Assembly (NCBI GenBank): GCA_030539115.1
Contig: JAUNSR010000015.1
Coordinates: 1 to 64,000, forward strand
From: Bacteroidales bacterium
GTDB taxonomy: Bacteria; Bacteroidota; Bacteroidia; Bacteroidales; JAUNSR01
Direction: 5' to 3'
DNA length: 64,000 bases
This document shows, piece by piece, positions 45,992-55,808 of this stretch. The first letter of the stretch is position 1, and each line of letters begins with the position of its first letter. Under the pieces are notes generated by a model. It was not told the origin of the DNA and ran no database searches. It saw nothing but the letters and a program-made list of their open reading frames with translations. The position numbers were made by a program, and so were the translations under genes.

Positions 45992-46025
45992 CTCAACAAT
46001 ATCATTGATAATTGATATTGTTGAG
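45992..46025. repeat. Perfect 13-bp inverted repeat between locus genes
   Basis: CTCAACAATATCA (45992-46004) and TGATATTGTTGAG (46013-46025). A similar CTCTCAACAACATCA lies about 65 bases to the left. Possibly a terminator/attenuator or RNA-stability hairpin between the lipoprotein and PepSY genes. Confidence 0.6.
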
Positions 46026-46106
46026 GCGGATTAAAAAAGATAATCATTCATTAATGGAACACCCTAATGATAAATCTGGGTATGTATGAACTATATTGTT
46101 AAAGGC

Positions 46107-46694
46107 TTATTCATTAATTGAATATCCTTCAGCAACAACGTGATAGAAAGAAAGATAATTCTTTCCTGACTTTTCATTTCTTTCGGCAATCCTTTTACGA
46201 AACTCAGCAATACGGGCAGAAGGCGAATTTGCTGTTTCACCTCTGGCTTTTTTCTCAGTACTGCAACCCGCTTCACTATCACCATGGTTTTCCTGAGCTT
46301 GAAGAGCGAGCTTAGCTTCCCAATTTTGAAGATATTTCTCATCAATTTTTTCCTCGACAAGTTTGCCTTTAACAGTTACAATACTGTTTACACATTTTTG
46401 ATCAAAGCTTCCTAATTCTCCCGATTCGATTCTTATGGTTTTAGTATCATCACTGCCCATTAGAAAAATCTTTTTTGCGCTGTGTTGGCAAATATGTGTA
46501 CATACACCTTCCAGTTCAACCGATTGTCCAATCAGATTTTCAGCATTGTTAAGCAAATCGTCAACCGGCATGACAGAAGATTTTTGTTCAGCAGCCGGTT
46601 GTGCAGACTTGTCATCGGATTTACTTTTGCCGCAAGACACAAAAAGAATAGACAAAATAGCAAACGCAGTAAAAAGGGAAACTGAATTTTTCAT
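46107..46694 (-). CDS. OB-fold-like lipoprotein (DUF4920-like)
   Basis: Start chosen at the ATG complementary to 46692-46694 (MKNSVSL); an upstream ATG at 46724 adds ten residues. Lipobox LFVSCGKS. Residues about 50-140 read as an OB fold: LIGQSVELEGVCTHICQHSA, KIFLMGSDDTKTIRIESG, VTVKGKLVEEKI. The C-x-x-x-C-x-H arrangement in GVCTHICQH could bind a metal or haem. A helical C-terminal tail ends in FYHVVAEGYSI. It is 60-90 bases downstream of the DUF6850 gene. Confidence 0.75.
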   Translation of the reverse strand: MKNSVSLFTAFAILSILFVSCGKSKSDDKSAQPAAEQKSSVMPVDDLLNNAENLIGQSVELEGVCTHICQHSAKKIFLMGSDDTKTIRIESGELGSFDQKCVNSIVTVKGKLVEEKIDEKYLQNWEAKLALQAQENHGDSEAGCSTEKKARGETANSPSARIAEFRKRIAERNEKSGKNYLSFYHVVAEGYSINE

Positions 46695-46783
46695 AAGAGA
46701 ATGTTTTTTTATATTATTATTCATAATTTGTTTTATTAATAAGTCGTTCTGTTTTTATATTATAAACAATTAGCCGTCGATTG

Positions 46784-48394
46784 TCAAAATGTTACACCTG
46801 TTGATATGGAAACAAAATGACTTTGGGCATTAAAAAAATTGTTTTTTATAGTTTTATTATATTGATAAGAAGCAGATAAAAAACAATTTAAATTTTTTAT
46901 CGGTACTCCCCATCTAATTTTAAAAATAGGCGACAAAGTCGGTGATGTCAGATAATAATATTCCTCTAAAAGAAAACTATCCACAGATATCGGTTTACCA
47001 GAGGAAGATGAAGGGGTGGAAAAAAGTTTATCATTATATTTTTCACCGAATCCATCTTTAAAACCTAAATCCGCTTTTAAAGAGAAAATAGATCTTTTAA
47101 GATGAATATGTTTTGTATAAGCTAAATTAAAAGTGTATAGACTAAGATTTTGCTCTCTATAATAAGGATAAATTATTGAGCTGACTTTTCTTTTTGTAAA
47201 AGAAGAATTAATCTCAAAAGCCCAATCATACAATCCGTTAATCCTCTTCCTTTCAAGAATATAATCGCCTGAAATTAGTAATTTAGATTTATTTCCGACC
47301 TCATTTCGGGCATAATATTCATAAATAGTATTTCCTGAGGAATTTGTCTCACTGCGATAGGAGTTTTCAAAATTGTTTATCTCAAATTTTCTTATTTCCA
47401 GCTCCACTTTATGATCATATTTTGTGGATTTAAGATAGGCAAAGAATCTCTCCTTAAAATCTTTTCCATTATGATTTGTATGTAGAATAGATGACGAGGA
47501 TTGTTTGCCAAAATATCCGTCAAATTTGTTGAAAGATATTTCATTAAATAAATAAAGACTCGAGTTTACTTTGAAATCCAATTGAAAAGCCACCCCATTT
47601 TTGTTGTTAACGTAAGGATTGTTTTCACCTTTTGCAGTAAAGCCATATTGATCAAAAAGTTCATTTTTGCCATAAAAAACTCCATAATTGATTAATGAAT
47701 AGTATAGCTTGTCTGTTGTACCGTAGGTATTGAAAACAATGCCTTCTATATAACGAGAGTAATTATAATTCAAACCAATTGTCAAATACTTATTTAATTT
47801 ATAGCTTCCCCCTAAAGATAAATTCATGTCAAGAATTTTATTCGTATGACGTAAATCTTTTGTCTTGACATAACTTTTAGCTTTATAATCAAGGAAAGCA
47901 CCAAGCGAAAACTTATTATTTATATCATATCCTAAACCACCTTTAATTGTATAAACTTCAAGCTTTGTGCTGCCAACATTTTCATAATCAGTGTTGACAA
48001 TATCAAATGCCATTTCTTCCGGATTAAGAAACGATGATCCATTCTGATTTTTCTCAACTCTGTTTTCATAACCTGCATATCCATAAAGAACGCTCTTGCT
48101 ATTAAGCCTCTTAAAAGTTTCATTATAAACCGAAAACTTAAATGCGTTTTCAGATTCATAATAATTTTTCAGCTTGCCATTTTCTTTTTCCAAAATGATT
48201 TTAGCTATGCCTGCATAATCGGTTGAAACATTATTTAGATAAGCCCAATTATTGCTCTTTTGCCAGCCAATAGAATCATAAGCAAAATCAAAATCATGTT
48301 TAACAGAAAAATATGTCTGTGCATTGCCATTAAAGGCAACACACAAACAAAAAACAACTAAAAAACTAACTCTATTTATGAGATTAATTATCAT
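46784..48394 (-). CDS. DUF6850-type outer-membrane beta-barrel protein
   Basis: A signal peptide (VSFLVVFCLCVAFNGNAQ) precedes a 510-residue beta-rich protein with alternating amphipathic strands and a terminal aromatic-ended strand (SHFVSISTGVTF). Gene order directly after a TonB receptor and a DUF4876 lipoprotein matches that of DUF6850 barrels. No plug domain. Probably an accessory porin or channel for the same ligand. Confidence 0.8.
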   Translation of the reverse strand: MIINLINRVSFLVVFCLCVAFNGNAQTYFSVKHDFDFAYDSIGWQKSNNWAYLNNVSTDYAGIAKIILEKENGKLKNYYESENAFKFSVYNETFKRLNSKSVLYGYAGYENRVEKNQNGSSFLNPEEMAFDIVNTDYENVGSTKLEVYTIKGGLGYDINNKFSLGAFLDYKAKSYVKTKDLRHTNKILDMNLSLGGSYKLNKYLTIGLNYNYSRYIEGIVFNTYGTTDKLYYSLINYGVFYGKNELFDQYGFTAKGENNPYVNNKNGVAFQLDFKVNSSLYLFNEISFNKFDGYFGKQSSSSILHTNHNGKDFKERFFAYLKSTKYDHKVELEIRKFEINNFENSYRSETNSSGNTIYEYYARNEVGNKSKLLISGDYILERKRINGLYDWAFEINSSFTKRKVSSIIYPYYREQNLSLYTFNLAYTKHIHLKRSIFSLKADLGFKDGFGEKYNDKLFSTPSSSSGKPISVDSFLLEEYYYLTSPTLSPIFKIRWGVPIKNLNCFLSASYQYNKTIKNNFFNAQSHFVSISTGVTF

Positions 48395-48461
48395 TTTGAA
48401 GATTACTTTATGGAAATGATAAATTTTAATTGCACAGGCAATAAAAATTTTTGAAAAAAGA

Positions 48462-49778
48462 TTATTTCAAAGATGCTTTTGCCCTTTGATGAAAATCATT
48501 GCTTGAATTATTTGTATCAGAATAAATGATTCTTGCTCCATTTTTTATGGAAGCTTCTGCATCTATACCGCTTGGATCTGTAGAACCGTCCAAGTTTTCT
48601 GTCCCTAAATTATAGTTGTAAACAATCTTGCCTGAGTTTTCTTGTAAAGCTTCAGTGGCATCTTTGTCAACATTCCTGTAAAGAGTATATCCGTAGCCGG
48701 CAGTTAAATCCACTGCGCCGGCATCTACAGAAGATGTAAATCTTTTAGAATTGTTGGAGGCTCCTTTTTTAAATACCTCAACTCCGTCAACAATCCAATC
48801 AACGGGAACTTTCTTTCTTACCTGAGTTGCAGAGCCATTATAAAGTGAAATGTTGTTTGCATCGGCATTAAAAGCCTCAGGGCTACTGTTTTCAGGATAA
48901 AAAATAAACAAAGCCGGAGAAGTGTTGCTAAAAGCCCACGCATTACCGGTGCCATATTTAAAACCAGGAAGATAATTTGAAACAGGTATATTCGAAGATG
49001 GAGAAGGGTGGTATGAAGTGTTTGTGTAAACCTCGGGAGAATAAGTAACATAATACTCAGACCGGCTTAGGTCAACAGAATTTGAATATGTCAAAGTATT
49101 GTCGTTGGCATTATTAAGCACAACAACTGCCTGTTCGCCGGGTTTTAGCTCCTTATCATTGCTAAAATAAAAATACCCAAGACCTGCCGGAATCCAACCC
49201 TCATTTTCATAAAAAAGAGTTCCATTTTGAACATCGGCATTCGTAACTGTCGAATTATATGGTATTGTCATTGCAATACACATATCCTTTAATTGCGCAT
49301 TTTCATCAGAATTGTTATATAGAATAATGTATTTGTCGTAATGGAAACTGCCAGAGCCATCATCCTTTTGACAACCGCCGTTATAAATCTCCTTAATAAC
49401 GATCTGACTTAACTTGCTCTCGACAAGATTTAATGATATTAAATCTGATGAGGTTTCGTTGATAACAACATTGCTTTTAGAGCCGGTAAAAGTTATCAAT
49501 CTGCCGGAATGAACATTCTTGTGGGTTGCTGTAATCTCATAAACTCCGGAAGGAAGGTTAAATTTAGCTTTACTTTCTTCGTCTGTTTTACTTTCATACT
49601 TCACTCCCGAAGACGATGAGGCAAGAATAGAAATATCATTTTTTGATTCTATTGAAGATTCAGTTGGATATACCAATTCAACGTACACATCAATAGTTTT
49701 GTAAGTTAATTTCTCATCTTCAGTGCATGCCGAAGCAATTAGGAGAAAAGCGAATAAGAAATAATAGATTCTTTTCAT
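48462..49778 (-). CDS. DUF4876 lipoprotein
   Basis: Lipoprotein signal (YYFLFAFLLIASACTEDEK). The N-terminal third is a carboxypeptidase-regulatory/transthyretin-like domain (IDVYVELVYPTES, FNLPSGVYEITATHKN). The rest is a lamin-tail-like beta-sandwich (IVIKEIYNGGCQKDDGSGSF, KYIILYNNSDENAQLKDMCI, PGEQAVVVLNNANDN). This architecture is DUF4876. It is likely surface-exposed and partners the TonB receptor like a substrate-binding lid. Confidence 0.87.
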   Translation of the reverse strand: MKRIYYFLFAFLLIASACTEDEKLTYKTIDVYVELVYPTESSIESKNDISILASSSSGVKYESKTDEESKAKFNLPSGVYEITATHKNVHSGRLITFTGSKSNVVINETSSDLISLNLVESKLSQIVIKEIYNGGCQKDDGSGSFHYDKYIILYNNSDENAQLKDMCIAMTIPYNSTVTNADVQNGTLFYENEGWIPAGLGYFYFSNDKELKPGEQAVVVLNNANDNTLTYSNSVDLSRSEYYVTYSPEVYTNTSYHPSPSSNIPVSNYLPGFKYGTGNAWAFSNTSPALFIFYPENSSPEAFNADANNISLYNGSATQVRKKVPVDWIVDGVEVFKKGASNNSKRFTSSVDAGAVDLTAGYGYTLYRNVDKDATEALQENSGKIVYNYNLGTENLDGSTDPSGIDAEASIKNGARIIYSDTNNSSNDFHQRAKASLK

Positions 49779-49878
49779 GTTTTATATTTTATGTTTAAAC
49801 TATTTTTTTAATGATTGTTTAATATCAGTGAACTATTGGTTCATAAGCATTTTATGTTTGCGATTATATTTTTAATTT

Positions 49879-52830
49879 TTACAATTTTATTTTTAGAGAT
49901 ATGCCATAAGAAAATTCAGGAATCCGAGAACTATCATACAAAGTATTTTCAGTATCATTCCATGTGCTTTTTACCCTACTTAAATTGTTAAGGAAATTGT
50001 TTGCATAGAATGATAAAGAAAAGTTTTTGCCCAATTCTTTTGATAAATTAAGATTTGCAGAAAAATATGGCGAAAGTTTATTTGCTTTAAAATAATATGC
50101 CGTATTTGATTTGGAAATTAGCTTTGTCAATTCATTATACAGTGTTATATCATTGCTTTTTGCCCAAAGAAATTTCTCTTCAAAAGGAATCTTTGTTGTC
50201 ATATCATCAGTACTAACGTAATAAGAGGGATAGACAGCAACATATTTCTCGGAATTATAAATATTATAGTCAGTCCCTGTGTAATCGTCCCTTGAATCCA
50301 AAACAACTCCACGGGTTCCGGACCCATTATCAGAAAGATATTGAGTGGAATTGTAAAGTGTTGATTCAATTCTTAGAGAAGCTACCATTTTAACTTTTGG
50401 AATATGAGTGGATATAGTTGCATTTACATTGATTTTCTTAGTCTCACTTCCATTTGAAACGCCGGTTCCACCAACATAAAAACCGACATATTTATATGGC
50501 TGGCCATTAGCCATAGTCTGAGCCGTTGAAGGCACAGAAGAAACAACAGTTTTGTTTATTCCCTTATAATGATAAAAGTTGCCATCAATACGAAATGATG
50601 TATATAAAGATTTTATTTTGCCAAAATCTGCCATCCACTCAATTCCCTCTCTTAAAGTCGGAGAGTTGTTTTCGGCATATATTTCACTCCTAAAGGTTGT
50701 CCTTTCAACATAGGGCAGTTCAACAGAATGATAAGTCCCTGTTTTGTCTGAAACTGTAACTATTCCGCTGTTCTTGTCAACACTGTAAACTCTGTTTTCA
50801 TTAGATATAAATATTCCATCAAGTGATTTTTGATCAGTAAACTTATAAGCAAAAGGAGAATAAGAATTGGCATTCATATAGCCGTTGTATCCTTTATTCC
50901 TATATGCCGTTAAAGAGAAATTAATGCTTCCAATTTTAGAATCTATGCCAATTTCTAATTGCCTTGTTGACTGCCATTTTAGATTTGCGTTAATCAAATT
51001 GTTAGAAGGCATTACGTAATAAGCATAATAAGATGTTCCATTTCCAAGAGCTCCGGGAGCAAATGTCAACTGCTGTTTGTAAGATGGCTGAGGATAAAGA
51101 ATTGCAAATGACGGCAGTTTTACAGCATCACCAATTCCCCCTCTAATTATTAAAGACTTAAATGTTTTATTCTTTGGATTATTGAAAATATTGTATCTAA
51201 AATTAAATCTTGGTGACCAAGCTCCCACGGTTCCATATCCTGATTCGCTTACATTAGTAATATCTTTTCTTATTCCTGCCGTAATCTTTATGTCGCCTAT
51301 ATAAAGAGGAGCAGAAAAATTATATTCACCATAAAAAGCAAGATTATTCATTGACGGAATCTCATCATATCTATATTCCCTCCAAGTTGGAGTATAGAAA
51401 ATATCATCATAATAAACCCCGCGTCCTTTATTGGATGATGAAGTAAAGCTTGCGCCAAAAAGAAATTTGTTGTTTATTTTCCCAAGATTTATGTTATGGT
51501 TTAATTTTATATCAGTCTTTGACTCAACAGGTCGGTCATCCCTGTGTTGAAGCTCATACCAATATCCGGCAGGTATTAAGGCAATGTCGGCACTGACATT
51601 CTCTTTAATATCTTCAGCAACAAAATATCCCTCATTCTTGCCATGAAAAACAGGAGTTGAAACAGAACTTGATTTATTGGTGTTAATATCCTCCTTTTTA
51701 TCAGAATAGCTTAAAGAACTCTTAACTTCAATGCTTGTTATATAAGGTTTTTGCAAGAGCCAGTTTGCAGAAAATGACCCTCTGACAGTGTTGTCTTTTA
51801 TTTTTGTATAAGTATCAGAAAAAGTATCAGGGTCAGCCTTTGAATCATAGCCTCCTACATTGCCGCTTAAAGTGGCTGAAAGATTAAGTGGAATGGAAGA
51901 GCTTTTTCCAAAAGTGTTGCTGTAAATAGCTGTAAATGCATTTCTTATATATGTAGTGTGTGGCGAAGCTATATTTGATGTAGAGGAGGTTCTCTCAAAG
52001 CTTAAATTAACAATGCCTCTATCTGAAAGTAAATCAATGCCTTTACCTATGGATATATTCTTTGTTTTTGGACTTGCCCCCAAGGAAATTTGCAAAGGTG
52101 AACGACCTTTTTGAGTTTTGATTTTAACTATTCCGCTTGCTACATCACCATATTCAACAGATGGAATTCCGGTTATAACCTCAACCGACTCAATATTGTT
52201 TGTTGCAATATTTCTTGAATCAACACCTGCCGTCTCAGTAAAAGATGAGTTGTTTGACAATCTTATCCCATCAATTTCGACAGCTGTCATAAATGAAGGA
52301 TTGCCCATCTCGCCGTTTGAAGAACGAATCTCAAATTTTTTTGATGAACTGTTGGTAAGGTCGCTGTTTATCGCTGTCTTTCCTCCCGGAAGAAGTGTTG
52401 AAAGATCTGTAACACTCGACATTTGATGATGATCAAGTGCTGTTTTGTCAATTATATAAGATGAAGCGGCATTGTTCCTGTTCTCCTGAGCGGTAATTAC
52501 AATCTCTTTAAGAGTTAGATTTTGCGGAGAAAGTCTAAAATTTAAATTACAAGTGTCTTTATCGATACTTATTTTTACCTCCTCTTTGGCATAGCCAAGA
52601 CAGGAAACGTTCAGTATATAATCACCTTTGGGAACATTGCTGAATTTATAGATTCCATCATTGTCAGATATTGCCCAGAGCTGAATCTCATTAATAATTA
52701 AAGAAACACCATCAATCGGTGCTCCCGTCTCCTTATCGCTTATTTTCCCAACAATGTTGAAGCTTTTTGCCAATAAAGAAACGTTAGCACAAATTGAAAT
52801 TGCCAAAAAAAATATAATTCTAACTCTCAT
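49879..52830 (-). CDS. TonB-dependent receptor
   Basis: A 983-residue outer-membrane receptor. Signal peptide; carboxypeptidase-regulatory-like domain (about 24-112, GKISDKETGAPIDGVSLIIN and LNVSCLGYAKEEVKI); plug (about 120-250, including LSTLLPGGKTAINSDL and VEVITGIPSVEYGDVASGIV); and a 22-strand-type barrel ending FSYGISLKIKL. It imports a large ligand with TonB energy. It is the first gene of the eight-gene locus. A Bacteroidota -7 box lies upstream. Confidence 0.95.
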   Translation of the reverse strand: MRVRIIFFLAISICANVSLLAKSFNIVGKISDKETGAPIDGVSLIINEIQLWAISDNDGIYKFSNVPKGDYILNVSCLGYAKEEVKISIDKDTCNLNFRLSPQNLTLKEIVITAQENRNNAASSYIIDKTALDHHQMSSVTDLSTLLPGGKTAINSDLTNSSSKKFEIRSSNGEMGNPSFMTAVEIDGIRLSNNSSFTETAGVDSRNIATNNIESVEVITGIPSVEYGDVASGIVKIKTQKGRSPLQISLGASPKTKNISIGKGIDLLSDRGIVNLSFERTSSTSNIASPHTTYIRNAFTAIYSNTFGKSSSIPLNLSATLSGNVGGYDSKADPDTFSDTYTKIKDNTVRGSFSANWLLQKPYITSIEVKSSLSYSDKKEDINTNKSSSVSTPVFHGKNEGYFVAEDIKENVSADIALIPAGYWYELQHRDDRPVESKTDIKLNHNINLGKINNKFLFGASFTSSSNKGRGVYYDDIFYTPTWREYRYDEIPSMNNLAFYGEYNFSAPLYIGDIKITAGIRKDITNVSESGYGTVGAWSPRFNFRYNIFNNPKNKTFKSLIIRGGIGDAVKLPSFAILYPQPSYKQQLTFAPGALGNGTSYYAYYVMPSNNLINANLKWQSTRQLEIGIDSKIGSINFSLTAYRNKGYNGYMNANSYSPFAYKFTDQKSLDGIFISNENRVYSVDKNSGIVTVSDKTGTYHSVELPYVERTTFRSEIYAENNSPTLREGIEWMADFGKIKSLYTSFRIDGNFYHYKGINKTVVSSVPSTAQTMANGQPYKYVGFYVGGTGVSNGSETKKINVNATISTHIPKVKMVASLRIESTLYNSTQYLSDNGSGTRGVVLDSRDDYTGTDYNIYNSEKYVAVYPSYYVSTDDMTTKIPFEEKFLWAKSNDITLYNELTKLISKSNTAYYFKANKLSPYFSANLNLSKELGKNFSLSFYANNFLNNLSRVKSTWNDTENTLYDSSRIPEFSYGISLKIKL

Positions 52831-52900
52831 CTAAATATCCTGCTAAAAAGTGATTTAAAAAGAAATTTTAAATACATTCTTTTTATCTCTTTTGCCGATA

Positions 52901-52908
52901 CAAAGATA
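52901..52908 (-). promoter_or_regulatory. Promoter -7 box of the TonB-receptor locus
   Basis: Minus strand TATCTTTG, an exact TAnnTTTG match, about 70 bases before the receptor ATG. The -33 region is T-rich but has no perfect TTTG at 19-21 bases. Confidence 0.6.
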
Positions 52909-52940
52909 TTTCCGCTAAAAATCAAAAACTATCCCTAAAA

Positions 52941-53001
52941 AAAGGGAAAATCAGCATCTCTCTAACCATTTTTGGTGAGTAAGAATGCTGATTTCCCCTT
53001 T
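52941..53001 (-). terminator. Terminator after the YeaQ-type gene
   Basis: Minus strand: AAAGGGGAAATCAGCAT, 27-base loop, ATGCTGATTTTCCC, then TTTTTTT. It separates the small stress gene from the receptor locus. Confidence 0.8.
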
Positions 53002-53114
53002 ATTATAGATAAATGGGTTTGTATTATTGATTGTATTATTCTCTAAATTGCCATTGTTTTCAATATTAAAACAAACGGATTAGTTTACAAATAAATAATA
53101 CACGGGGTTGTTTA

Positions 53115-53354
53115 TTATTTCTTTAAAAGTGAAACAATCCAAAGAAAAACTATGGCACCAACAACAGAAGTGATTAGACTTCCAATTAATCCTCCGGAAT
53201 GTAAGCCTATCAATCCAAAAAGCCATCCACCGAGAAGACCTCCGATTATACCGACAATTAAGTTAACGATAAGGCCCGACCCGGCACCTTTCATAATTTT
53301 ACTTGCAATAAAACCTGCAAGCGCTCCAATAATTATAAACCAAAGAATGCCCAT
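53115..53354 (-). CDS. GlsB/YeaQ/YmgE-family stress membrane protein
   Basis: A 79-residue protein with three hydrophobic helices and the family glycine motifs (GALAGFIASKIMKGAGSGLI, then VNLIVGIIGGLLGGWLFGL, then LITSVVGAIVFLWIVSLLKK). Members accumulate in the inner membrane under stress; biochemical role unknown. It is a single gene with its own terminator. Confidence 0.93.
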   Translation of the reverse strand: MGILWFIIIGALAGFIASKIMKGAGSGLIVNLIVGIIGGLLGGWLFGLIGLHSGGLIGSLITSVVGAIVFLWIVSLLKK

Positions 53355-53748
53355 AGTAAAATAATTTTGAGTTGTTGAATAATAGTTTGTTAATATTTGC
53401 TCTTAACAATCCTTTAATATTAAAAATTGATTGATAATATTAAAATTGTTGTCAATTTAATCATTTTATTTTCTATTTTGTAGTAAATAATTACATAAAT
53501 TATAAATAAAGATATAAATTAGCCTCAATTTTAAGATAAAAGATACAATCTATCGGTATCTGTTGCATTTAAGAATAGATACTGATATAGATTCGAATAA
53601 AAATCCTTAGAAAGTCAAATAATATATTTAATATAAAAAATATACTCATCACATTCTATTGAGGCTACTATTTAATTATATTGTCTTCTAAGTTAAAACG
53701 TTAATCTTAATTTTTGGTTGCTTTGCTTTTATAGAAATAATAATACTT
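53355..53748. other. Intergenic with a terminal-inverted-repeat segment
   Basis: No gene. A 148-base segment (53520-53667) is bounded by TAGCCTCAAT and its complement and is described separately. The paaK promoter must lie between it and 53749. Confidence 0.5.
53520..53667. repeat. 148-base segment with 10-bp terminal inverted repeats
   Basis: TAGCCTCAAT (53520-53529) and ATTGAGGCTA (53658-53667) are perfect inverted ends. Inside, AATCTATCGGTATCT (53547-53561) faces AGATACTGATATAGATT (about 53577-53593), an imperfect hairpin. It could be a small non-autonomous element or a long RNA-like fold. Confidence 0.5.
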
Positions 53749-55053
53749 ATGGAATACTTACATCCGGAACTGGAAACAATGGAAAGGGCTGAGTTGGAAA
53801 AATATCAGCTGAAACGATTAAAAGAGGTGCTTGAAAAGGTTTCAAAGACACCTTTTTATTCAAAAAAGTTCAGTGAGGAGAATATTGATATCGATTCAAT
53901 AAAGACTTTAGACGATATAAGAAAACTTCCCTTTACTACAAAAAATGACTTAAGAGAAAACTATCCTTTTGGACTCTCTGCAATTCCTATGGAGCAAGTT
54001 GTCAGACTTCATTCTTCAAGTGGTACAACAGGTAATCCAACTGTTATTCTTCATTCTCAAAAAGACTTGGATAATTGGGCAGATGCCGTGGCTCGGTGTT
54101 TGTATATGGTGGGATTAAGAAAGAGCGATGTGTTTCAAAACTCATCCGGCTACGGAATGTTTACCGGAGGTTTGGGATTCCAATATGGAGCTGAAAGATT
54201 AGGAGCTTTAACTGTGCCTGCTGCTGCGGGAAACAGTAAAAGGCAGGTCAAATTTATTGTTGACTTTGGAACGACGGCAATACACGCAATACCGAGTTAT
54301 GCAACAAGATTGGCAGAGGTAATGCAGGAGGAGGGATATGGAGTAAATGCCAAGCCTACTAAATTAAAAACCCTTATTATCGGAGCTGAACCACACTCTG
54401 AAGAACAAAGAAAAAGAATTGAGAAGCTTTTAGGGGTGAAAGCCTACAACAGCTATGGTATGTCTGAAATGTGCGGTCCGGGAGTTGCTTTTGAATGCAA
54501 GGAACAAAACGGAATGCATATCTGGGAGGACTACTACATTGTTGAAATTATTGACCCTGTCACTCTTGAACCGGTTAAAGAGGGTGAAATTGGCGAACTT
54601 GTGCTTACTACTCTGAAAAGAGACGCAATGCCGCTTATAAGATATCGAACAAGAGATTTAACACGCATTCTTCCGGGTGAATGTCTCTGCGGACGCACTC
54701 ATAAGAGAATCGATCGGTTTAAAGGAAGAAGCGATGATATGATTATTCTCAAAGGAGTAAATATTTTCCCTATTCAGATTGAAAAAATTCTTATGCAATT
54801 CCCTGAATTAGGCAACAATTATCTTATCACTCTTGAGACTGTCGGCAATAATGATGAAATGACTGTAGAGGTAGAATTGGCTGATTTGTATTCTGAAGAC
54901 TATAATGTTCTGAAAGGCCTTTCCAAGGAGATTACCCGTCAGTTGAAAGATGAACTTCTTGTTACACCTTTGGTTAAATTGGCAAATAAAGGCACATTGC
55001 CTCAGTCGGAGGGCAAAGCTGTTAGAGTTAGAGACTTAAGACATATATACTAA
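53749..55053 (+). CDS. paaK: Phenylacetate-CoA ligase
   Basis: A 434-residue adenylate-forming enzyme of normal length: P-loop HSSSGTTGNPTVI, YNSYGMSEMCGPGVAFECKE (AMP site), IRYRTRDLTRI and the C-terminal RIDRFKGRSDDMIILKGVNI. It converts phenylacetate (or a related aryl acid), CoA and ATP to the aryl-acyl-CoA in the cytoplasm. A lone gene with a terminator behind it. In gut anaerobes it usually serves aromatic amino-acid fermentation together with indolepyruvate ferredoxin oxidoreductase, whose genes are not in the window. Confidence 0.93.
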   Translation: MEYLHPELETMERAELEKYQLKRLKEVLEKVSKTPFYSKKFSEENIDIDSIKTLDDIRKLPFTTKNDLRENYPFGLSAIPMEQVVRLHSSSGTTGNPTVILHSQKDLDNWADAVARCLYMVGLRKSDVFQNSSGYGMFTGGLGFQYGAERLGALTVPAAAGNSKRQVKFIVDFGTTAIHAIPSYATRLAEVMQEEGYGVNAKPTKLKTLIIGAEPHSEEQRKRIEKLLGVKAYNSYGMSEMCGPGVAFECKEQNGMHIWEDYYIVEIIDPVTLEPVKEGEIGELVLTTLKRDAMPLIRYRTRDLTRILPGECLCGRTHKRIDRFKGRSDDMIILKGVNIFPIQIEKILMQFPELGNNYLITLETVGNNDEMTVEVELADLYSEDYNVLKGLSKEITRQLKDELLVTPLVKLANKGTLPQSEGKAVRVRDLRHIY

Positions 55054-55082
55054 CTAAGTTAGTTAAATTATTGAACCTATAT

Positions 55083-55118
55083 AAGGCATCTCATTTTTTA
55101 TTATGGGATGCCTTTTTT
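55083..55118 (+). terminator. Terminator after paaK
   Basis: AAGGCATC (55083-55090) pairs with GATGCCTT (55107-55114), followed by T-run. Confidence 0.82.
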
Positions 55119-55262
55119 GTGGTCATAATTAGTTTATACCATGTTTTAAAGTTGTATTTGCACCTGTAATTAGATAAATTTGGTGTCGGTTTTATACTTT
55201 CTTCAAAGAATAAAGGTCCGTATAAAACAAAACATTAAAAAACAGGGAACATATTTTTTGAA

Positions 55263-55751
55263 ATGATAATTAGAAATGCAACGATAAGCGAGATTGATGA
55301 CATAATGGAGATTTATCATTATGCTTCAAAATTTATGATAGAGACAGGCAATCCCAACCAATGGGTAAACGGCTATCCTGCAAAGGAGAAAATCGTGAAT
55401 GAAATTCTTTCAAAACATTGTTATGTAGTTGAAGAAAACAGTAAAGCCTGTGCAGTTTTTAGTTTTAATATTGGAAAAGATCCTACCTATTCTGTTATTA
55501 CTGAAGGTCAATGGCTTAATGAAAACAAATATGGAGTTATTCATCGATTGGCTTCGAATGGAAAAATTAGAGGTGTGGCAGATAAATGTATTGAATGGTG
55601 CTTTTCAAAAATAGACAATATAAGAGTTGACACGCATCCTGACAATAAAATAATGCAGAAAATTTTTAAAAGAAATGGGTTTATAGAATGCGGTCATATA
55701 ACAACCGAAAATGGTTCTGGAAGAATAGCTTATCAAAAATATTTGAAATAG
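55263..55751 (+). CDS. GNAT-family acetyltransferase
   Basis: A 162-residue protein with the GNAT plan: IIRNATISEIDDIMEIYHYA at the start, an acceptor-side loop (GNPNQWVNGYP), beta-4 strand around VIHRLASNG, K-I-R-G-V-A in place of the classic Q/R-x-x-G-x-G/A CoA loop, and FKRNGFIECGHI at the end. The substrate is unknown. A 9-bp inverted repeat (GTTTTATAC...GTATAAAAC, 55189-55228) lies upstream. Confidence 0.88.
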   Translation: MIIRNATISEIDDIMEIYHYASKFMIETGNPNQWVNGYPAKEKIVNEILSKHCYVVEENSKACAVFSFNIGKDPTYSVITEGQWLNENKYGVIHRLASNGKIRGVADKCIEWCFSKIDNIRVDTHPDNKIMQKIFKRNGFIECGHITTENGSGRIAYQKYLK

Positions 55752-55808
55752 AAAAATTGCCGGTAAAAAATTAATCTTAAATTTAGATACAAATTAACTT
55801 AATAAAAA

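Noticed and set aside
45802-46047. An 81-codon minus-strand frame
   Set aside because: It overlaps the start of the PepSY gene in another frame and covers the perfect hairpin at 45992-46025; the peptide is not protein-like.
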